Assembly (NCBI GenBank): GCA_025360265.1
Contig: JANYCP010000101.1
Location: forward strand, 1 to 14,220
Reading direction: 5' to 3'
DNA length: 14,220 bases
Origin: Gemmatimonadota bacterium
GTDB taxonomy: Bacteria > Gemmatimonadota > Gemmatimonadetes > Gemmatimonadales > GWC2-71-9
Shown here: positions 1 to 5,570 of the stretch, piece by piece
Numbering within the stretch: position 1 is the first letter of the stretch
How the letters are laid out: every line of letters begins with the position of its first letter
Notes under the pieces: model-generated
Databases searched by the model: none
Seen by the model: only the letters and a program-made list of their open reading frames with translations
Told to the model about the DNA's origin: nothing
Translations under genes and position numbers: made by a program

Positions 1-113
1 ATCACGCGGCGGTGGCCGCGGGCTACGTCAGCATCACGCCGCTCCAGCTCGATCTCACCAACCACGCGCTGCTGCAAACGGTGCGCGACTGGCGGCTCGA
101 GGGTCCTGCGTGA
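1..113 (+). CDS. surE: 5'/3'-nucleotidase SurE, C-terminal fragment
   Basis: This is the last 36 codons of a gene that begins before the window, read in the frame starting at base 3 and ending at TGA 111-113. The fragment contains GYVSITPLQLDLT, which matches the conserved C-terminal strand of SurE, a divalent-metal-dependent phosphatase of nucleoside monophosphates and a survival protein. The catalytic N-terminal part is not visible, so the call rests on this short tail and on context: surE directly precedes pcm in many bacteria. The stop overlaps the next gene's start as GTGA, which indicates translational coupling. Confidence 0.8.
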   Translation, partial: HAAVAAGYVSITPLQLDLTNHALLQTVRDWRLEGPA

Positions 114-766
114 GCGATGGGTTTGTCGGGTATCGCTCACAACTCGTCGAGACATTGCAGGGAAAGGGTGTCCGCGACATGTCGGTGTTGCGTGCGATCG
201 CAACGATTCCGCGTCACCTCTTCGTGCCGGAGTCGCTGCGTCATCGGGCGTACGAAGACATCGCACTCCCGATCGGTTCGGGTCAGACGATATCGCAGCC
301 CTACGTACAGGCGCGGTCGTGCGAACTGGTGAAACTCACCGGTCGCGAGCGGGTGCTCGAGATCGGTACTGGTTCGGGATATCAGACGGCATTGCTCGCC
401 ATGCTTGCCGAAACGGTGTTCTCGGTGGAGCGCGTTGCGGACTTGGCTCGGCACGCGCACGACGTGATCCGTGGACTCGATCTGCCCAACATCACGATCA
501 TGCACAACGACGGAACGCTCGGCTGGAAGCCCAGCGCGCCGTACGATGCGATCATTGTCGCGGCGGCGAGCCCGGGAATCCCGCAGCCGCTGGTGGCGCA
601 GCTTGCTCCCGGCGGCCGCATGGTAATCCCGGTGGGCTCGCAGGCGGAGCAGGTGCTCACGTTGGTCACCAAGCACATGGAGGATGAGGCGTATGACGAA
701 ACTGCTGTGCACGACGTGCGATTCGTGCCGCTCCTTGGCGAGTTTGGTTTTGCCGAGGCAGGCTGA
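110..766 (+). CDS. pcm: Protein-L-isoaspartate O-methyltransferase
   Basis: This cytoplasmic repair enzyme methylates isoaspartyl residues in damaged proteins using S-adenosylmethionine. The 218-residue length is normal for the family. Visible motifs are GSGQTISQPYVQA (about 56-68), the PCMT signature loop. The SAM-binding motif I, VLEIGTGSGYQTALLA, lies at about 82-97. The segment YDAIIVAAASPGIPQPLVAQ lies at about 145-164 and is followed by LAPGGRMVIPVG. The GTG start at 110 overlaps the surE stop (GTGA), and the TGA at 764-766 directly abuts the ATG of the DedA gene. The three genes therefore look like one operon. A surE-pcm-DedA order, upstream of nlpD and rpoS, is known in several gammaproteobacteria; nlpD and rpoS are not here. 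Confidence 0.96.
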   Translation: MSDGFVGYRSQLVETLQGKGVRDMSVLRAIATIPRHLFVPESLRHRAYEDIALPIGSGQTISQPYVQARSCELVKLTGRERVLEIGTGSGYQTALLAMLAETVFSVERVADLARHAHDVIRGLDLPNITIMHNDGTLGWKPSAPYDAIIVAAASPGIPQPLVAQLAPGGRMVIPVGSQAEQVLTLVTKHMEDEAYDETAVHDVRFVPLLGEFGFAEAG

Positions 767-1423
767 ATGAGTGCACTGAAGGCGTTGCTCGACTTCATTC
801 TGCATATCGACCGGCACCTGACGGTGATCATCAAGGACTATGGTGCCTGGACGTACGGCATTCTCTTCCTGATCGTTTTCTGTGAAACGGGTTTGGTCAT
901 CCTCCCGTTGCTACCGGGAGACTCGTTGTTGTTTGCGGCGGGCAGCTTTGCGGCGCTGGGCGATCTCAACCCGTGGGTGCTCTTTCTTGGCCTGGCTACC
1001 GCGGCAATTGTTGGCGACAACGTCAATTACTGGATCGGCCGGCGGATCGGGCCCAGGGCCTTCTCGGGAAATGTCAGGCACCTCAAGAAGGAGTACCTGG
1101 ATCGCACCCAGGCCTTCTTCGCCAAGCACGGCACCCGGACCATCGTGCTGGCGAGGTTCGTCCCGATCATCCGGACGTTCACCCCGTTTGTGGCTGGGGT
1201 TGGGGCGATGTCGTACCGGCGGTTCCTGGCGTATGACATCGGGGGAGGGGTGCTCTGGGTCGGGCTCTTCGTCTGGGCCGGCTATTTCTTTGGGAACCTG
1301 CCTGCGGTCCAGAAGAACTTTTCACTGGTGATCATGGCGATCATCGTGGTTTCGGCCATGCCGATCGTCCTGGAGTTCGTCCGCAACTGGCGTGCGAAAC
1401 GGCTCCAGGAGAAATCCCATTAG
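767..1423 (+). CDS. DedA-family (SNARE-associated/VTT domain) inner membrane protein
   Basis: This 218-residue polytopic membrane protein belongs to the DedA family, which is implicated in undecaprenyl-phosphate or phospholipid recycling and membrane homeostasis. Family hallmarks are FCETGLVILPLLPGDSLLFAAG (about 38-59, a re-entrant segment with conserved Glu40 and Asp52), GDNVNYWIGRRIG (83-95) and LARFVPIIRTFTPFVAGVGAM (128-148), which carries the conserved arginines and prolines. Hydrophobic stretches at about 70-90, 158-176 and 186-206 are further membrane segments, and the C-terminus is basic (RNWRAKRLQ). ATG at 767 follows the pcm stop with no gap, so the two are co-translated. DedA proteins are functionally redundant in many bacteria, so a single substrate cannot be assigned. 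If the lipid-carrier role holds, it would complement the polyprenol-dependent genes on the other side of dif. Confidence 0.92.
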   Translation: MSALKALLDFILHIDRHLTVIIKDYGAWTYGILFLIVFCETGLVILPLLPGDSLLFAAGSFAALGDLNPWVLFLGLATAAIVGDNVNYWIGRRIGPRAFSGNVRHLKKEYLDRTQAFFAKHGTRTIVLARFVPIIRTFTPFVAGVGAMSYRRFLAYDIGGGVLWVGLFVWAGYFFGNLPAVQKNFSLVIMAIIVVSAMPIVLEFVRNWRAKRLQEKSH

Positions 1424-1503
1424 CCTGTTTTCAACGGCTATAAAGTCTTGCGTTGTTTGGTGTTGTAGACGTTAGTTGACAAAGTACTTTAGCGTTCGCT
1501 GGC

Positions 1504-1540
1504 CGGGCTGTCAGTCCATTCTCAACTTGCTGACAGCCCG
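1504..1540 (+). terminator. Perfect 11-bp hairpin after the DedA gene, possible terminator
   Basis: CGGGCTGTCAG (1504-1514) and CTGACAGCCCG (1530-1540) are perfect inverted complements around a 15-base loop. The hairpin lies 80 bases after the DedA stop and 17 bases before the tRNA. The following bases, ATATCTTTCC, are only weakly T-rich, so this is not a textbook intrinsic terminator. It could end the surE-pcm-DedA transcript. Its right arm also overlaps a possible tRNA promoter, so a regulatory role is an alternative. Confidence 0.4.
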
Positions 1541-1547
1541 ATATCTT
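1519..1547 (+). promoter_or_regulatory. Candidate sigma-70-type promoter of the tRNA gene
   Basis: TTCTCA (1519-1524) and TATCTT (1542-1547) are separated by 17 bases and each match 4 of 6 consensus positions. Transcription would start near 1554, just before the mature tRNA 5' end at 1558. The elements are weak and the site lies in the loop and right arm of the hairpin at 1504-1540. A better -35 (TTGACA, 1476-1481) has no acceptable -10 partner. Confidence 0.25.
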
Positions 1548-1557
1548 TCCGGGGTTC

Positions 1558-1631
1558 GCCTCCGTAGCTCAATTGGATAGAGCAGTGGCATCCTAAGCCG
1601 AAGGTTGCAGGTTCAAGTCCTGCCGGGGGCA
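1558..1631 (+). tRNA. tRNA-Arg, anticodon CCT
   Basis: The 74-base sequence folds as a complete cloverleaf. The acceptor GCCTCCG pairs with CGGGGGC (one T-G pair). The D stem GCTC/GAGC encloses the loop AATTGGATA. The anticodon loop ATCCTAA carries CCT at 1592-1594. The T arm is GCAGG-TTCAAGT-CCTGC, and the discriminator base is A. The anticodon reads AGG arginine codons. A20 in the D loop (GGA) fits arginine identity. The anticodon stem is imperfect: GTGGC against GCCGA has a G-A pair and a T-G pair at its outer end. CCA is not encoded. The tRNA ends 8 bases from the convergent stop codon of the lipoprotein gene. Confidence 0.92.
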
Positions 1632-1639
1632 TGCTTCAA

Positions 1640-2944
1640 TCAGTTCGGCGCGTGGACGCCTGGCGCCGCCAGCTCGACCACGATCTTTCCCATTTTGTAA
1701 GCGCTGGCGACCAATCCGCTCGTCGTGCCGCGGAGTACTTGGCGGATGCTGCCCGGAAATGGCGTTGTTTTTCCATTCTGCCCGAACGGGTCGGTGTACC
1801 AGACCATCGTTTCGGATCCCGGTACCACCAGCCGGTTGATCGCAACCCTGCGGTTCGCGCCGTTGAACGGCGAACGAAGGTCGTCCCAGGTAATACCGGT
1901 GATCGTGCCGCGAGCGGTCGCCGCCCGACAGGCTCGGCCAGCGGGCGATGCCGCGATAATCCCGCCGCTGTAACAGGCGTCCATTGGCCTGAGTACCAGT
2001 CCGGTAATGGTTGGATCGTACGCTCGCGATGGGGCGAAAACGTTGAAATACGGATTGAAGTGTGCGAGCACCGCGCCTCGTGGCGAGCGCACTGCGGGCG
2101 CCGTCCGGATCTGCGACGACGTGTTCCATTCCTCATCGACCTGTCCGCTGCGAACGCACGCAGCGTCCGGAATCCGTCGCTTGCCATTGCCGTTCGGCGA
2201 GTTCGCCGGCGTCGCGGCTCCAACGACTTCAACGACATCAACGTCATGCACGCACGCCTTGATAAACTGACCAGGATCGCCGATCGCCGTGAGGAAGGTG
2301 GCGTAGACGAATACCTGATCGCTGCACTTCGCCGCGTACACCAGCTCATGCAGGTTGTTGGTAAAGGCGTCCTTGGAGTGGGTGCCTTGATGGAGCTTTA
2401 CGAGGACATCGCAGGTGATTGACGTCGCGCGACCAAAGGTGTCCACCACTGGCACCGCGTTCGCCCAGGCAATCTTGTGCCCGACATGGTCCTCGTGACG
2501 CGGCGAGCTGGGCGCCCAACTGTCGAGCGCTTCGTTGGCGAATCCGAACGGGATCGGTCCGATCAGTCCGTACAGTGCCGAGCCGCTCGGGGCCATCCCG
2601 TGTTCGTGTCCAAAACTGCAGCCGGTGATCGGATCGATCGGCGGATGCCATGTTGGGTACCACTTGCCGTCGGGGCCGACCACGCGATATGCGTCGTGCA
2701 CGGCCGCGGAGCAATTGTCCGCGTGGCCGGGAACCCAGATTCCCATCGCGGCGGAGTTGACCCCACTCGATGCGGGCGCCGGAAACGGGAGCGGCAAAGG
2801 ACCGGTCGCCAGGACCAGATCGGCGTGTACTGTGGAATCGCTGATGGCGAGGTCGTAGTCGGGGGCCACGGTCGCGTCGTTCGCTGCACACGCGACGAGG
2901 CCAGCCAGGAGGCAGACGGCGGTGAATTGTCGTGATACCTGCAT
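1640..2944 (-). CDS. Secreted lipoprotein of unknown function
   Basis: The 434-residue protein begins with a lipoprotein signal peptide: MQVSRQF, a hydrophobic core, then LVAC with the lipobox cysteine at 19. It should be exported and lipid-anchored. I do not recognise a named domain. The segment 74-116 is rich in metal-ligand-type residues: GHADNC, HDAYRVVGPDGKWYPTWHPP and CSFGHEHG. The mature protein has eight further cysteines (78, 109, 178, 207, 231, 263, 324, 339), an even number that would allow four disulfides. The ATG at 2944 has GGAG 7 bases upstream (CCGGAGATTTTC-ATG on the - strand). It is the only gene left of dif on the - strand, so it faces the replication fork, and it is divergent from the TPR gene across a 188-base gap in which I see no clear promoter or repeat. 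Base composition of the coding frame resembles its neighbours, so nothing in it proves recent transfer. Confidence 0.8.
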   Translation of the reverse strand: MQVSRQFTAVCLLAGLVACAANDATVAPDYDLAISDSTVHADLVLATGPLPLPFPAPASSGVNSAAMGIWVPGHADNCSAAVHDAYRVVGPDGKWYPTWHPPIDPITGCSFGHEHGMAPSGSALYGLIGPIPFGFANEALDSWAPSSPRHEDHVGHKIAWANAVPVVDTFGRATSITCDVLVKLHQGTHSKDAFTNNLHELVYAAKCSDQVFVYATFLTAIGDPGQFIKACVHDVDVVEVVGAATPANSPNGNGKRRIPDAACVRSGQVDEEWNTSSQIRTAPAVRSPRGAVLAHFNPYFNVFAPSRAYDPTITGLVLRPMDACYSGGIIAASPAGRACRAATARGTITGITWDDLRSPFNGANRRVAINRLVVPGSETMVWYTDPFGQNGKTTPFPGSIRQVLRGTTSGLVASAYKMGKIVVELAAPGVHAPN

Positions 2945-3132
2945 GAAAATCTCCGGGGGAATGGGTCGGTTCCCGTTCGAGCTAAGGATCGGATCTTGGG
3001 GTCACAAGACGAGACGTGCGATTGTTGCGGTTGTTAGGTCTGGTCCTCAGAAGGGCGTTCCTCTGGCGCATCGACCGCCGTTCGGCCATTTTAGAGGGCT
3101 GGATTCCGGACCAACTCTTACGAGTGACATGA

Positions 3133-3795
3133 ATGGCCAAGACTAACGATACGCCGAAACCGATCGCGACCGCCGACGTCTCGACCGAAGAGACGTTCCT
3201 GACCCCGCAGCGCATCCGGGTGCTCGGCATCGCTGGAGCCGCGGTCCTGGTCGTCGCCCTGGTGGCCTGGTTTGTGGTCACGTCCGGCCGCCGCAAGGAA
3301 GTTTATGCGACGACGGCGCTCGAGCAGGCCCGAGACGCTGCTGCCCAGAACAACTTCGGCGTCGCCGTGCAGGGGTTCAACAAGGTTGTAACCCAGTTCA
3401 GCGGGACACCGGCTGCCTACGAGGCGACACTGGGTATCGCACAGACCCACCTGGTGGCCAACCAGAATGAGCTGGCCGTGACATCACTCGGGGATTTCCT
3501 CAAGACCAATCCGCCGCCGGAGTACGCTGCAGCCGCCAACGAACTCCTCGGCACCGCTTATGAGAACCTGGCCAAGTACACCGAGGCGCAGGCTGCCTAC
3601 AGGAAGTCCGCGGAACAGGCCACGATGGACTACCTGAAAGCGGCCGCGTTGTTGGATGCCGGTCGGGCTGCCCGCATGGGCAAGCGGCTGGATCAGGCGC
3701 GCGAGATTTACGGGGAGATCATCGCGAAGTATTCGACCACCGGGTCGTTTACCGAGGCGCAGGTCCGGCTAGCGGAGATTGCGTCGGGGGCATGA
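3133..3795 (+). CDS. Membrane-anchored tetratricopeptide repeat protein, YfgM-like
   Basis: The 220-residue protein has a charged cytoplasmic N-terminus (1-28), one transmembrane helix (about 29-50, LGIAGAAVLVVALVAWFVV) and an extracytoplasmic helical domain made of TPR-like repeats. Repeat-like segments are visible at about 59-90 (TALEQARDAAAQNNFGVAVQGF), 97-125, 133-160 (ELLGTAYENLAKYTEAQAAY) and 170-200 (AALLDAGRAARMGKRLDQAR, then EIYGEII). This layout matches YfgM-type proteins, periplasmic TPR factors attached to the Sec translocon or involved in envelope protein handling. The family match is by architecture, not by a unique motif. ATG at 3133 is preceded by a weak purine stretch (CGAGTGACATGA). 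An earlier ATG at 3129 is out of frame and stops after five codons. The stop is 158 bases before the dif site. Confidence 0.8.
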   Translation: MAKTNDTPKPIATADVSTEETFLTPQRIRVLGIAGAAVLVVALVAWFVVTSGRRKEVYATTALEQARDAAAQNNFGVAVQGFNKVVTQFSGTPAAYEATLGIAQTHLVANQNELAVTSLGDFLKTNPPPEYAAAANELLGTAYENLAKYTEAQAAYRKSAEQATMDYLKAAALLDAGRAARMGKRLDQAREIYGEIIAKYSTTGSFTEAQVRLAEIASGA

Positions 3796-3798
3796 AGC

Positions 3799-3820
3799 GA
3801 TAGGAGATAGGAGATAGGAG
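3799..3820 (+). repeat. Heptamer tandem repeat, GATAGGA x 3
   Basis: Three perfect copies of GATAGGA (3799-3805, 3806-3812, 3813-3819) plus one extra G begin 4 bases after the stop codon of the TPR gene. The array lies outside any coding frame, so copy-number change would not shift a protein. Its purpose is unknown; it may simply be slippage-prone purine-rich DNA in the 3' leader of the terminator hairpin. Confidence 0.85.
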
Positions 3821-3828
3821 CACTTGAG

Positions 3829-3859
3829 ACGGGGTCTTCGCTGGAGCGGAGGCCCCCGT
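3829..3859 (+). terminator. GC-rich stem-loop after the TPR gene, likely terminator
   Basis: ACGGGG (3829-3834) pairs with CCCCGT (3854-3859), and inside it CTTCGCT (3836-3842) pairs with AGCGGAG (3845-3851) with one T-G wobble. The result is a long, nearly continuous stem. It is followed by TGCTTTC, a weak T tract, so a factor-assisted end is possible. A second small hairpin, GCGCC-CTA-GGCGC (3869-3881), follows. Together they probably close the TPR transcript before dif. Confidence 0.55.
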
Positions 3860-3953
3860 TGCTTTCGGGCGCCCTAGGCGCTTGCTGCAGGTAAACGATT
3901 CATCAGTAAGCAGTTAGGGTTGTCTGATTGGCAGGAGCTATCGCTCTAAGTAA

Positions 3954-3981
3954 GTGACGTATAATGTATATTATGTTAAGT
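3954..3981. other. dif: dif site, XerC/XerD chromosome dimer resolution site
   Basis: The 28-bp site has a XerC-side arm GTGACGTATAA (3954-3964), a central region TGTATA (3965-3970) and a XerD-side arm TTATGTTAAGT (3971-3981). Compared with E. coli dif, recalled as GGTGCGCATAA, TGTATA and TTATGTTAAAT, this is 7/11, 6/6 and 10/11, or 23 of 28. The better conservation of the XerD arm and the inner arm bases is the pattern seen across bacterial dif sites. The site lies between genes, 27 bases from the dapF stop, in a short AT-rich island. Gene orientation and G/C skew both switch here, as expected at a terminus. XerC/XerD and FtsK would act here on chromosome dimers at cell division. I see no second dif-like site or integrated element that would suggest an exogenous Xer-using element instead. 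Confidence 0.93.
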
Positions 3982-4007
3982 TGTCCAGTGGATAAGTGTG
4001 AACAACT
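3979..4007. repeat. Inverted repeat with a DnaA-box-like core beside dif
   Basis: AGTTGT (3979-3984) and ACAACT (4002-4007) are perfect inverted repeats separated by 17 bases. The left half begins inside the XerD arm of dif. The spacer holds AGTGGATAA (3987-3995), on the other strand TTATCCACT, one mismatch from the DnaA box TTATCCACA. The stem is weak (6 bp, long loop) and there is no T tract, so an intrinsic terminator for the dapF operon is unlikely. Protein binding is possible but not demonstrated by the sequence. Confidence 0.4.
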
Positions 4008-4008
4008 C

Positions 4009-4887
4009 CTACTTCTCCACGCTATCAAGCCAGACACCCTGCGCCACCAGCCGCCCCTCGCCAGCCAGCCACACGCTACTGGCGGCAGCACCCTCAACCT
4101 CGGCGCTCACTGACAAGATTCTTCCGCTCGACGATCGGACCGCCAGCGGCAGGTCGGTCAACCCCAGCGATGCCAGCGCAAGCGCCGCGGCCACCGTTCC
4201 GGTTCCACAGGAGAGCGTCTCAGCCTCGATCCCCCGTTCGTACGTCCGGAGCGCCCACCGGGGCGCGGCCAGATCCTGACCCGGCTGAATCGGGCCGATG
4301 AAATTCACGTTGGCGCCAGCAGCACCTGCGGCCGGATGAAATCTGAGGTCCCGACCGCGCCGATCAACGTCGACAGCTGAAACGTCGTCAACCAGCACGA
4401 CGATGTGCGGCACCCCCACGGTACCGAGCCGGATCCACCGTTCGCCCGGACTGGTTGGCACGTCGATCGGCACCGGCACAGCGCAGTCCGGCAGGTGCAG
4501 CTCCGCCATGTGCCCCGGACCCGAGCAGCGGGTCGAGAAGGTCGCGGCATCAGTTACCAGCGTCATCCCGCTCGGGTCAGCCAGCTCGAGGCGGGCCGCG
4601 AGGCGGGTGGAACAAAGCGCCGCATTACCGCACATCGGCGCTGGCGATCCATCGCTATTGAAGTAGGTCATCCGGACCGCGCCCTCACCTGCCGGCGCGA
4701 CAAAGACCAGACCGTCGCCGCCAATACCGTTGCGTCGGTCGCAGATCCTGGCGATCGCGTCCTTGGGCCAGTCAGCCGGGTTCGAGCTCCGGCCGTCGAT
4801 CATGACGAAGTCATTGCCCGACCCGGTCATTTTGTGAAAAACAACGGTCAGCGGAGCCTCCCGAGCAATGACTGCAACCGGAGCCAC
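4009..4887 (-). CDS. dapF: Diaminopimelate epimerase
   Basis: This cytoplasmic enzyme converts LL- to meso-diaminopimelate for lysine and peptidoglycan synthesis by a two-cysteine acid/base mechanism. Both catalytic regions are present: NSDGSPAPMCGN (77-88, Cys86) and ETLSCGTG (223-230, Cys227). The N-terminal FHKMTGSGNDFVMID and the internal ANVNFIG are also typical. An oddity is that the residue usually Arg after CGN-[GA]-x is Leu91 here (CGNAALC). The coordinates use the GTG at 4887, which gives 292 residues. I think the real start is the CTG at 4851-4849, which overlaps the upstream TGA as CTGA, has GGGAGG 5 bases before it, and gives the standard N-terminus (initiator, TVVFHKM). The ATG at 4830 would cut off the first beta strand. 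It is the last gene of the - strand operon and ends 27 bases from dif. Confidence 0.95.
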   Translation of the reverse strand: MAPVAVIAREAPLTVVFHKMTGSGNDFVMIDGRSSNPADWPKDAIARICDRRNGIGGDGLVFVAPAGEGAVRMTYFNSDGSPAPMCGNAALCSTRLAARLELADPSGMTLVTDAATFSTRCSGPGHMAELHLPDCAVPVPIDVPTSPGERWIRLGTVGVPHIVVLVDDVSAVDVDRRGRDLRFHPAAGAAGANVNFIGPIQPGQDLAAPRWALRTYERGIEAETLSCGTGTVAAALALASLGLTDLPLAVRSSSGRILSVSAEVEGAAASSVWLAGEGRLVAQGVWLDSVEK

Positions 4888-5570
4888 CAGACCATCCAGA
4901 TCGCCTCGCGCACGATGCGCCCATTCATCTTGCTCCGCCCTTCCATCCGGTCGGTGAAGATGATCGGCAGTTCCTTGATTCGAAATCCCTTCTTCCAGGC
5001 GCGCATGCTCATCTCGATCTGGAAGGCGTATCCGTTGGAGCGGACCTTGTCCAACGGAATGGCGGCAAGCACCTCACGCCGGAAGCACTTGAACCCGCCA
5101 GTCGCGTCAGTGAGCGTCAGTCCGGTGATCCACCGCGCGTACTTGTTCGCGAACCACGATAGCAGCAACCGGCTCATCGGCCAGTTGATGACGTTGACGC
5201 CACTGGCATAACGGGAGCCTACGACGAGATCTGCGTCCGAACAGGCATCGACGAATCGCGGCAGGTTCTTGGGGTCGTGCGAAAAGTCCGCATCCATCTC
5301 GCAGACATGCGTGTAGTCGCGCTCAAGCGCCCAGGCAAAGCCGGCCAGATATGCTCGGCCGAGCCCCTGCTTGAGCGGACGATGCAGCACATGGACCCTT
5401 GGGTCGGCAGCGGCAAATGCATCGGCCATCTCCCCAGTCCCATCCGGTGAGGTGTCATCGACAACAAGGATCTCCAGACGCGGGTCCTGCGCAAGGATTG
5501 CCGGAACGATCTGCGGCAGGTTCTCCCGTTCGTTATACGTCGGTACAACGACGAGTGCCCGCTCAGCCAT
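4848..5570 (-). CDS. Polyprenol-phosphate mannose synthase-like GT2 glycosyltransferase (DPM1/Ppm1 type)
   Basis: The 240-residue cytoplasmic enzyme is of the dolichol/polyprenol-phosphate mannosyltransferase type, which moves a sugar from a nucleotide donor to a polyprenyl phosphate. The GT-A fold signals appear in order: VVVPTYNERENLPQIV (7-22), ILVVDDTSPDGTGEMAD (34-50), EMDADFSHDPKNL (91-103, with the metal-binding DAD), DLVVGSRYASGV (114-125) and TGGFKCFRREVL (157-168). It lacks C-terminal membrane helices, like bacterial Ppm1. I chose ATG 5570 rather than the upstream in-frame start at 5630, because the family motif starts right after MAERA and the ATG overlaps the YfhO-gene stop by 8 bases. 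Mannose is the family's usual sugar, but glucose or another sugar cannot be excluded. The product would suit the GT-C-like YfhO protein encoded just upstream. Confidence 0.88.
   Translation of the reverse strand: MAERALVVVPTYNERENLPQIVPAILAQDPRLEILVVDDTSPDGTGEMADAFAAADPRVHVLHRPLKQGLGRAYLAGFAWALERDYTHVCEMDADFSHDPKNLPRFVDACSDADLVVGSRYASGVNVINWPMSRLLLSWFANKYARWITGLTLTDATGGFKCFRREVLAAIPLDKVRSNGYAFQIEMSMRAWKKGFRIKELPIIFTDRMEGRSKMNGRIVREAIWMVWWLRLQSLLGRLR
4849..4862 (-). promoter_or_regulatory. Strong ribosome binding site and CTG start candidate of dapF
   Basis: On the - strand GGGAGG (4862-4857) is followed by five bases (CTCCG) and then CTG (4851-4849), whose last two bases belong to the TGA stop (4850-4848) of the glycosyltransferase gene. 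No ATG, GTG or TTG is in frame within this spacing. The same stop-start overlap (GTGA or ATGA) is used at several other junctions in this window, which supports CTG as the coupled start here. Confidence 0.55.

Noticed and set aside
137..817. - strand open frame opposite pcm
   Set aside because: The + frame contains all PCMT motifs; the - frame is rich in Arg and His with no recognisable feature.
1476..1481. TTGACA, a perfect -35 hexamer before the tRNA
   Set aside because: No -10-like hexamer is found at 16-18 bases; the region there reads CTGGCC. The next bases, AAAGTACTTT, are a 10-bp palindrome, but no role could be supported.
1631..2422. Long + strand open frame opposite the lipoprotein gene
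   Set aside because: The protein is arginine-rich with no motif, while the - strand frame has a signal peptide, lipobox, ribosome binding site and normal composition. It is a shadow of GC-rich codons.
2450..2465. Sigma-54 promoter-like TGGCAC-N5-TCGC
   Set aside because: It lies inside the lipoprotein coding region, on the antisense strand, with a mismatch in the -12 element and no gene to drive.
1558..3953. Genomic island or Xer-integrated element between the tRNA and dif
   Set aside because: No integrase, no repeat of the tRNA 3' end and no second dif-like site were found; only one gene here is of unknown origin.
3954..3959. GTGACG, the first half of an E. coli MatP matS site
   Set aside because: The second half (GTCAC at the right spacing) is absent, MatP is restricted to certain gammaproteobacteria, and the bases are explained by the XerC arm.
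3960..3965. TATAAT, a perfect -10 hexamer
   Set aside because: It is part of the dif site, has no -35 at 16-18 bases upstream, and no + strand gene follows.
3903..4097. 64-codon - strand frame running through dif
   Set aside because: It overlaps the 3' end of dapF and spans the dif site and its AT-rich flank; there is no binding site or recognisable sequence.
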